Shown here piece after piece: positions 33,336 through 38,363 of a stretch of DNA of 38,363 nt. The DNA comes from Cacconaster sp045617505 (lineage in GTDB: Bacteria > Bacteroidota > Bacteroidia > Bacteroidales > UBA932). How positions within the stretch are numbered: the first letter of the stretch is position 1; every line of letters starts with the position of its first letter. The stretch covers positions 1 to 38,363 of the forward strand of contig JAZLIS010000067.1 of NCBI GenBank assembly GCA_045617505.1, read 5' to 3'. Under the pieces are notes generated by a model, which was given only the letters and a program-made list of their open reading frames with translations, had not been told where the DNA came from and ran no database searches. The translations under genes were made by a program, and so were the position numbers.

Positions 33336-34700
33336 ATGGCAGTAAGTTTCGCACTGGAATCACGTCCGAACAAAGCAGGCGAATTTCCGATAAGAGTATC
33401 GGTTTCCATTCATCAGGTGAGGATGCAGACAACATCCGGTTACTGTATCTCAAAAAACAAGTGGGTTGATGCTCTCACCGACAAAGATAGGAAAAATCGG
33501 GAACAAAAGCAGCATCACTACGTTATTCCCGCCACCGTCAACTCCAAAGGCCAGAAGGGATCGGACATCAATGCTGCCCTAACGAAAATCAAAGCTCACT
33601 TTGACGAATACGAGCAAAACCTTGACGCTATCCCTACTTCGGATGACTTGAAGGAGCAATTCAAGATTGCTACCGGCCAGCAGAAGATTGAGGAAAGTAA
33701 GGCTGCAGCAAAAGAACCGAGCATCTTTGACCGCCTTGAAGAGTTCAAAAAGGAGCAGGCCATCGTAAGCCAGTGGGCTTATGCCACTCAGCAATGCTGG
33801 ATTACATTCACCCACCATCTTACCAAGTTCAGCAAGAAGGTCAAGTTCGAGGATTTCAACGAAAGCGGCCTCAACAAATTCATCAACTTCCTGCGCGTCA
33901 CCGAGAACCTTGAAGAAAAGACTGTCCAGAAGCAATACACCCAGCTGAAATGGTTTATGAACTGGGCCGTCAGGAAAGGCTATACCAAGCAAGACTACAT
34001 CTTGAGATATAAGGTAAAGTTCAAGGTCCTGCAAAAGCCGGTCATCTTCCTGACCAAAGAAGAACTACTGAGAGTTTACAACTACGAAGTTCCTGCCAAT
34101 CAGACTGAGGTCACTCTACATAATTATGACGGGCAAGAGTATAAGAAGAAGGTTGAGGAAGCCGGTGCCATCGCCAAGACACGCGATCTGTTCTGCTTTT
34201 GTGCATTCACATCGCTCCGTTATTCGGATATGGCTAAGGTGAAGAGGACAGATATTGTCGGTGACATCCTGTATGTGACCACCAAAAAGACCAATGACCG
34301 ACTGCCTATTGACCTCAACTCATTTGCCAAGAGCATTCTTGAGAAATACAAGGACTGCAAATTTCCTGGAGGTCTGGCTCTGCCTGTCATCACCAATCAG
34401 AAAATGAATGATTACCTGAAGGATCTGTGCGAGCTTTGCGAAATCAATGAACCGATAACAACCGTCTGCTATCGCGCCGGCCAGCGGGTTGAGGAGACCT
34501 TGCCAAAATATGAATACATCGGCACTCACGCAGGCCGCCGCACCTTCATCTGCTTCGCCCTCTCCTCCGGCATTCCGCCTCAGGTCGTGATGAAGTGGAC
34601 CGGTCACTCCGACTACAAGGCAATGAAGCCCTATATCGATATTGCCGAGAAGACAAAGGCTGAGCAGATGGCGATATTTGAAAAAGGATTGTTGGGATAA
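33336..34700 (+). CDS. Tyrosine recombinase (integrase) of the mobile element
   Basis: About 454 residues in the Bacteroidota integrase style: N-terminal arm-binding domain (AVSFALESRPNKAGEFPIRV), SAM-like core-binding domain (about 130-230) and catalytic domain. Catalytic residues visible are Arg in FTSLRYSDMAKV, Lys in TTKKTNDRLPI, His-x-x-Arg in GTHAGRRTF, His in WTGHSDYKAM and the Tyr in KPYIDIAEK. I chose the ATG at 33336 because AAGGAG lies about 10 nt upstream, an unusually good ribosome site for this genome; a GTG at 33309 is the alternative. It integrates and excises the element. Confidence 0.92.
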   Translation: MAVSFALESRPNKAGEFPIRVSVSIHQVRMQTTSGYCISKNKWVDALTDKDRKNREQKQHHYVIPATVNSKGQKGSDINAALTKIKAHFDEYEQNLDAIPTSDDLKEQFKIATGQQKIEESKAAAKEPSIFDRLEEFKKEQAIVSQWAYATQQCWITFTHHLTKFSKKVKFEDFNESGLNKFINFLRVTENLEEKTVQKQYTQLKWFMNWAVRKGYTKQDYILRYKVKFKVLQKPVIFLTKEELLRVYNYEVPANQTEVTLHNYDGQEYKKKVEEAGAIAKTRDLFCFCAFTSLRYSDMAKVKRTDIVGDILYVTTKKTNDRLPIDLNSFAKSILEKYKDCKFPGGLALPVITNQKMNDYLKDLCELCEINEPITTVCYRAGQRVEETLPKYEYIGTHAGRRTFICFALSSGIPPQVVMKWTGHSDYKAMKPYIDIAEKTKAEQMAIFEKGLLG

Positions 34701-34702
34701 TA

Positions 34703-34733
34703 TTGCCGTGTCGCGAGAAATACTTTAACTTTG
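34703..34733 (+). promoter_or_regulatory. Promoter of the AlbA_2 gene
   Basis: TTG at 34703-34705, a 20-nt spacer and TAACTTTG at 34726-34733 fit the Bacteroidota consensus. The -7 box ends 8 nt before the ATG at 34742, so the mRNA would be nearly leaderless. The promoter separates this gene from the integrase. Confidence 0.6.
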
Positions 34734-34741
34734 CTACTGTT

Positions 34742-36205
34742 ATGGAATTGTGCTCATATATCCGCAGCCTTTGCAATAAGGGCGAGAACACTGAAGTTGA
34801 ATCCAAAAGTGCCCTAGGTGGCTTCCCAAACAGTTTTTGGGAGACCTACTCCGCTTTCGGCAACACTTCCGGAGGCATCATCGTCCTTGGCATCAAGGAG
34901 AAGAACCACAAGTTCTTCCTTGACCATCTGACATCAGAACAGACTGCAAAATACAAGAAGCAATACTGGGATGACGTTCATAATAAGAGCAAAGTGAATG
35001 CCTGTCTTACTGTGGACGAAGACGTGGCCGAAGAGGAATTTGAAGGCTCTTCCTTCCTTGTTTTCAAAATCCCACGCGCAGTATATTCAAAAAGGCCGAT
35101 ATATCTCACACAGAATCCGTTCGGTCATACCTACGTGCGCCGTCACGAAGGAGATTATCTCGTTGATGACGATGAGGTCAGGAGAATGTTTGCCGACTCC
35201 AACATCAAGGACTACCCGCTCGATGCCAAGATATTTTCTCATTTGACGCTGGAAAAGGATTTCGATGAAACGACTATACGACAGTACAGGCAAATCTACA
35301 ACAGCCGTCACGAGGGCCATCCCTGGACAGAATTATCCGACATAGAATTTCTCAAGAAGATAGGAGGATACGTTTCGAATTCGGAGACCTCAGAGCAGGG
35401 CTTTACCTTGGCGGCAGTTCTTATGTTCGGTTTGGAAGAAACCAATCTCAGCATCCTGCCACACTACTACGTCGATTTCCGGGAGAAACTCAGCAACGAT
35501 CCGGATATACGTTGGACCGACAGAATACACCCTGATGGAAATTGGGTGGCCAATCTTTATCAATTCCACCGCCGCGTGTATATGAAGATGTCGCAGTCGC
35601 TTCCTGTTCCCTTCAAATTGGAGGGACTCAACCGTGTGGATGACACACCAGCCCATAAGGCATTGAGAGAAGCAATAGTCAACACCATTATTCATTCCCG
35701 CCTGAGTGCTATGCACTGCATTGTCATTGAACATTACCCAGACCGTTTTGTATTTCGTAACCCTGGCAGCCTGCTCGTGTCGGTGGAACAATATTTCGAA
35801 GGCGGCACCAGCATATGCCGCAACAGTACCCTCCAGAAAATGTTTGAATTCATCGGAGAGGGTGAACGTGCCGGCAGCGGAGTGGACACCATCCGGAAAG
35901 GTTGGGCAAGTAATAAATGGCCGGAGCCAGTCATACGTGAACTCTATGACCCCGAACAAGTAGAGTTGACATTGTTTTTAGGGTCAGGAAACGAAAATGA
36001 ACCTATAAATGAACCCATAAATGCAGATGCTATGTCTGTTTATGAGCTCATCAAGGCTGAACCTACAATCTCAAAGGCGAAGATTGCGGAAAGACTGAAA
36101 ATCTCATTGAGCACCGTAAAAAGGCGCATTGATGAATTGGAAGAAGCAGGTCGTATAAAACATTCGGGGCCGAATAAAGGCGGCCGCTGGGAAATATTGA
36201 TGTAG
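34742..36205 (+). CDS. AlbA_2 / HATPase_c_4 protein with C-terminal winged helix
   Basis: About 487 residues. The N-terminal AlbA_2 (Schlafen-like) domain shows GENTEVESKSA, FGNTSGGIIVLGI and a later FGHTYVRRHEGD. A HATPase_c_4-type region has HKALREAIVNTIIHS, FRNPGSLL and GEGERAGSGVDTIRKGW. After a NENEPINEPIN linker comes a winged helix (ISKAKIAERLKISLSTVKRR). Proteins of this build are annotated as transcriptional regulators or helicase-related and often sit beside integrases in Bacteroidales elements. A nucleic-acid-binding control or defence role is inferred. I chose the ATG at 34742; the frame opens earlier at a TTG inside the promoter. The next gene follows after 3 nt. Confidence 0.85.
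   Translation: MELCSYIRSLCNKGENTEVESKSALGGFPNSFWETYSAFGNTSGGIIVLGIKEKNHKFFLDHLTSEQTAKYKKQYWDDVHNKSKVNACLTVDEDVAEEEFEGSSFLVFKIPRAVYSKRPIYLTQNPFGHTYVRRHEGDYLVDDDEVRRMFADSNIKDYPLDAKIFSHLTLEKDFDETTIRQYRQIYNSRHEGHPWTELSDIEFLKKIGGYVSNSETSEQGFTLAAVLMFGLEETNLSILPHYYVDFREKLSNDPDIRWTDRIHPDGNWVANLYQFHRRVYMKMSQSLPVPFKLEGLNRVDDTPAHKALREAIVNTIIHSRLSAMHCIVIEHYPDRFVFRNPGSLLVSVEQYFEGGTSICRNSTLQKMFEFIGEGERAGSGVDTIRKGWASNKWPEPVIRELYDPEQVELTLFLGSGNENEPINEPINADAMSVYELIKAEPTISKAKIAERLKISLSTVKRRIDELEEAGRIKHSGPNKGGRWEILM
35996..36019 (+). repeat. 12-bp tandem repeat in the AlbA_2 gene linker
   Basis: AATGAACCTATA and AATGAACCCATA are adjacent, followed by a partial AATG copy. They encode the NEPINEPINA linker before the winged helix. 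The unit is a multiple of three, so copy-number change would alter linker length without a frameshift. Confidence 0.6.
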
Positions 36206-36208
36206 CCT

Positions 36209-36550
36209 ATGCCCTCCCACCACATCTATAATCTCAAGGTTTACGCCAAATGGGTGCGCGAGTTGTGTGATATGGTGGCGGAAACAGAGTATAAGAAAGT
36301 CCGCATAGGTGACATCATCAAGTTCTGTGCGCCCCGCATCGAACGCCGTGAAGAAAGATTCCTCCAGCTCAAAAAACTCTCCGAAGCCCGTCCCATCTGG
36401 AACTTCAAGGAACTCTCGGAACGCATCGGCATTTCCCGTCAGACCCTCTACAACTGGAAAGACGAGGGCTGGATCCTTACGGATGAAAACGGAAAGGCCG
36501 ACTTGAAGCGCACTGTCGAACTCTGGGAAGAATACAAGTGGAACGCTTGA
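36209..36550 (+). CDS. Small helix-turn-helix protein
   Basis: 113 residues, basic, with a predicted HTH in FKELSERIGISRQTLYNWKD near 72-91. The N-terminal half (ELCDMVAETEYKKVRIGDII) is helical and unrecognised. It begins 3 nt after the AlbA_2 stop, so the two are probably co-transcribed. It may regulate the element or act as the partner of the AlbA_2 protein. An excisionase-like role is possible but the sequence does not decide it. Confidence 0.65.
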   Translation: MPSHHIYNLKVYAKWVRELCDMVAETEYKKVRIGDIIKFCAPRIERREERFLQLKKLSEARPIWNFKELSERIGISRQTLYNWKDEGWILTDENGKADLKRTVELWEEYKWNA

Positions 36551-36846
36551 CACTTTCCGGGATATTTCTTCGGATTTCATAACAATCCCGAACAAAATAA
36601 AACGTATTGTAATAAGCTTTGGACACTTGCAAAAAAATGTGTCCAAAGCAAAGTATAGTTTTGTCGCCTTTAGTTTCATTTGGTTCCATTTGTTTTCATC
36701 TTTCTCCAAAGTCTTTCGGAATGTGTAAAGTGCCATATATTAGCCTATTGCGGCACTTGAAGTTTATTCTTTCCTTTGCATCGGATATCTCGCAGTAACC
36801 CTGCACAACCGGTTGTGTACATAGTTTAATCACAAAAAATCAGAGT
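36551..36846 (+). promoter_or_regulatory. 296-bp control region upstream of the rep genes
   Basis: No gene is seen. It carries a perfect 11-bp inverted repeat (GCTTTGGACAC at 36616-36626 and its complement at 36639-36649). A TAGTTTTG -7 box lies at 36656-36663. Three units follow in exact 10-bp phase (TAGTTTCATT, TGGTTCCATT, TGTTTTCATC, 36671-36700). Then come a 7-bp inverted pair AAGTGCC/GGCACTT (36728-36734, 36752-36758) and a perfect palindrome CACAACCGGTTGTG (36804-36817). The density suggests operators and perhaps a replication origin for the element. Confidence 0.6.
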
Positions 36847-37128
36847 ATGATTTACGATGACACAACCCCCATCGCCGCCCTTACGGTGGCAGACGTGAAA
36901 GACCTCTTCAGAGGATTGCTCAAAACAGCCGAACCGGTCAGACCGGCAACTTCCGGCAACCTGGTCTATGGCCTCCGAGGCATACAGCGCCTGTTCGGTG
37001 TAAGCCACAAAACGGCCCAATACTACAAAGACCACGTCATAAAAGACGCAGTACGCCAGAACGGCCGTACCATAGTCGTGGATGCCGAGCGTGCCCTTGA
37101 ACTCTTCAACCAAAGGAAAGGCAAATAA
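36847..37128 (+). CDS. DUF3853-like small DNA-binding protein
   Basis: 93 residues. The core NLVYGLRGIQRLFGVSHKTA followed by QNGRTIVVDAERALELF matches the DUF3853 pattern of Bacteroidales mobile elements, a MerR/excisionase-like winged HTH. It lies directly after the palindrome at 36804-36817 and overlaps the RepA-like start by 1 nt (TAATG), so it is probably the first gene of a rep operon and may bind that control region. Confidence 0.75.
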   Translation: MIYDDTTPIAALTVADVKDLFRGLLKTAEPVRPATSGNLVYGLRGIQRLFGVSHKTAQYYKDHVIKDAVRQNGRTIVVDAERALELFNQRKGK

Positions 37129-38258
37129 TGGAATCCAATACCAACCCCAACACTCCCGGCAATCCAATCGAAGCCATTGCTCAAGAAGTTGAGAAGGCCA
37201 AACGCGCCCCCAAACGGGCCGGCCTTCTCTCCTTCAAGACGGCCAACGACTGGGTCGAAGAAGCCCTCAACTCCCCGGATCCGAAGATGTATTTCCACAA
37301 CCTGATAGTCCAGTTCGAGAACACCGTCATATTTGCATCCAGCAATGTCGGCAAATCCATCCTCGCTGTCCAGATAGCGGAAGCCATCGCCTGGGAGGAG
37401 AAGATAATGTACATCGACCTGGAGCTCTCGACAAAGCAGTTTCAGATGCGCTACAGCGACGTCTCGACAGGAGAAATCCATATCTTCCCCACCAACTTCA
37501 TCCGTGCCGAGATTGACCCCGAACTCATAGCCGGAGCCGACCTTGAACAGGAAATCCTGGCATCCATAGAGGAAGCCGCCAAGCAGGAAATCCGCTTCTT
37601 CATCATCGACAACATCACCTTCATCTGCAACGACTCCGAAAAGGGTGCAACAGCAGGAAGCTTTATGATGAAACTGATACGCCTCAAGAAGAAGTTCAAC
37701 CTCACCACCATCGTCATAGCGCACACGCCCAAGCGCAGAGGATGGGAGCCTATCACCCAGAACGACCTCGCAGGAAGTGCCAAGCTCATCAACTTCTTCG
37801 ATGCCGGCATTGCACTTGCCCGCAGTGCGAAGGACACCAATCTCCGTTACCTCAAGCAGGTGAAAGTCCGCACCGGCGAATACCAGTACGACTCAGAGAA
37901 TGTAATTGTCTGCGACGTCGTCAAGACCGGCGGCTTCCTCCAGTTTGAGATTCAGGGCTATGCCAAAGAGGAAGACCACCTCAAGAACCGCGAAGGCTCC
38001 GACGACTACGACGAGATTGTTGAAATCCTGAAACTCCAGCGCGACGGCAAGACTGTCCGTGAGATTGCCGAACTGCTTGATATGGCGAAGAGTACGGTGC
38101 AGCGCAGGCTCGACAAGGCAAAGAAGTGCAACATTACCATCCCGGAACCAAGTGCCGATTCTGTCCCACCTGTCCCGTCTATCCCACGTGCGGGACAACC
38201 GGGACAAACGGGACAAACCCGAACCGCAAGGCTCCCTTTCAAAGATGAGGAGGACTGA
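37128..38258 (+). CDS. RepA-like AAA ATPase of the mobile element
   Basis: 376 residues with a RecA/RepA-type ATPase core. The Walker A is FASSNVGKS near residue 69, Walker B is IRFFIIDNI, and IVIAHTPKRRG and NDLAGSAKLINFFD follow. A C-terminal HTH (TVREIAELLDMAKSTVQRR) precedes a Pro/Gly/Gln-rich tail. These proteins are thought to serve as replicative helicase or initiator in excised Bacteroidales elements. The gene overlaps the DUF3853 stop by 1 nt and is followed 1 nt later by the primase-like gene. The tail is encoded by GGGACA-type repeats. Confidence 0.85.
   Translation: MESNTNPNTPGNPIEAIAQEVEKAKRAPKRAGLLSFKTANDWVEEALNSPDPKMYFHNLIVQFENTVIFASSNVGKSILAVQIAEAIAWEEKIMYIDLELSTKQFQMRYSDVSTGEIHIFPTNFIRAEIDPELIAGADLEQEILASIEEAAKQEIRFFIIDNITFICNDSEKGATAGSFMMKLIRLKKKFNLTTIVIAHTPKRRGWEPITQNDLAGSAKLINFFDAGIALARSAKDTNLRYLKQVKVRTGEYQYDSENVIVCDVVKTGGFLQFEIQGYAKEEDHLKNREGSDDYDEIVEILKLQRDGKTVREIAELLDMAKSTVQRRLDKAKKCNITIPEPSADSVPPVPSIPRAGQPGQTGQTRTARLPFKDEED
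38162..38215. repeat. TGTCCC / GGGACA repeat cluster in the repA-like 3' end
   Basis: TGTCCC occurs at 38162 and 38171, with TCCC near 38182, and GGGACA at 38192, 38201 and 38210. The two sets point toward each other, so single-stranded DNA or mRNA here could fold into alternative hairpins. The GGGACA copies have a 9-nt period and encode the repeated Gly-Gln tail. Confidence 0.6.
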
Positions 38259-38259
38259 T

Positions 38260-38363
38260 ATGGAATACAAATACCACCTTCTCAAGTATGCAGGCCCGAG
38301 CTCACGCCTTACTTGCCCCAGTTGTGGCCGCAAACGCTGCTTCGCCCCTTATGTCGACAAAGA
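38260..38363 (+). CDS. Primase-like (toprim/DUF6371-type) protein, partial
   Basis: Only the first 34 codons are inside the window. The start MEYKYHLLKYAGPSSRLTCP leads into a zinc-ribbon half CPSCGRKRCFAPYVD, as in the N-terminal zinc finger of mobile-element primases that follow RepA-like genes in Bacteroidales. It begins 1 nt after the repA-like stop. The catalytic part is beyond the edge, so the assignment rests on the zinc motif and context. Confidence 0.65.
   Translation, partial: MEYKYHLLKYAGPSSRLTCPSCGRKRCFAPYVDK

Larger units (their letters stand above)
33193..38363 (+). mobile_element. Left portion of an integrative (mobilizable) element or prophage
   Basis: A co-directional set begins with a tyrosine integrase and continues with AlbA_2, HTH, DUF3853, RepA-like ATPase and a primase-like start. 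Integrase followed by DUF3853, RepA and primase is a common Bacteroidales integrative mobilizable element layout. The right end, mobilization genes and cargo are outside the window. The exact left junction is uncertain and is placed after the hairpin. An integrated phage is the alternative. Confidence 0.75.

Noticed and set aside
36104..36736. 210-residue minus-strand frame
   Set aside because: It is antisense to the HTH gene and the AlbA_2 3' end and extends through the control-region repeats, which explains its Lys/Asn-rich start.
37023..37724. 233-residue minus-strand frame
   Set aside because: It lies opposite the RepA-like gene, whose Walker motifs and neighbours are convincing; the minus frame shows no recognisable domain.
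1..38363. CRISPR array or insertion sequence
   Set aside because: No regularly spaced direct repeats with unique spacers, and no transposase, were seen; the only mobile signal is the tyrosine-integrase element on the right.

Overview
The window looks like chromosome from a member of the Bacteroidota, most likely Bacteroidales. The evidence is several matches to the Bacteroidota -7 promoter element TAnnTTTG, weak Shine-Dalgarno signals, a fused FeoA-FeoB, a LemA/DUF2207 pair, a very long periplasmic TPR protein, a secreted GH38 alpha-mannosidase, and a mobile element with Bacteroidales-type integrase, DUF3853 and RepA-like genes. Base composition is roughly half GC. Genus cannot be fixed from the sequence alone; Rikenellaceae- or Muribaculaceae-like relatives are plausible.

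Layout. (1) 1-5.1 kb, minus strand: LysE-type exporter, FeoAB and a tiny Cys-rich FeoB-associated protein in overlapping order, then an alpha/beta-hydrolase lipoprotein, a UDP-glucuronate-epimerase-like SDR and a possible 31-residue lipoprotein. (2) 5.2-15.5 kb: lnt on the plus strand, running tail-to-tail into a minus-strand set of a 1005-residue TPR protein, an outer-membrane barrel, gyrB and a PgpH-like 7TM-HD phosphodiesterase. (3) 15.5-17.7 kb, plus strand: ftsE, nth and xerD with overlapping ends. (4) 17.7-24.4 kb, minus strand: a six-gene, fully coupled export operon (GNAT-like acyltransferase, ABC ATPase, two MacB-type permeases, HlyD-type adaptor, TolC-type channel). (5) 24.5-27.9 kb, minus strand: tRNA-Leu(GAG) with promoter and terminator, DUF2207 protein, LemA, and a stand-alone GMP synthase ATP-pyrophosphatase subunit. 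(6) 27.9-32.9 kb: typA on the plus strand converging on GH38. (7) 33.2 kb to the right edge: the left part of an integrative element, with a tyrosine integrase, an AlbA_2/HATPase_c_4 regulator-like protein, two small HTH-type proteins, a RepA-like ATPase and the start of a primase-like gene.

The most unusual points are: a FeoB G domain that lacks about 23 residues between G1 and G3, including switch I; a GMP synthase with no glutaminase domain; an acyltransferase locked into a tripartite ABC export operon; several TAnnTTTG elements only 6-8 nt from the start codon, suggesting near-leaderless mRNAs; and a dense set of palindromes and direct repeats around the integrase and rep genes of the element. 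I do not see a clearly new multi-gene system. The export operon and the AlbA_2/HTH pair in the element are the best candidates for unexplored biology.
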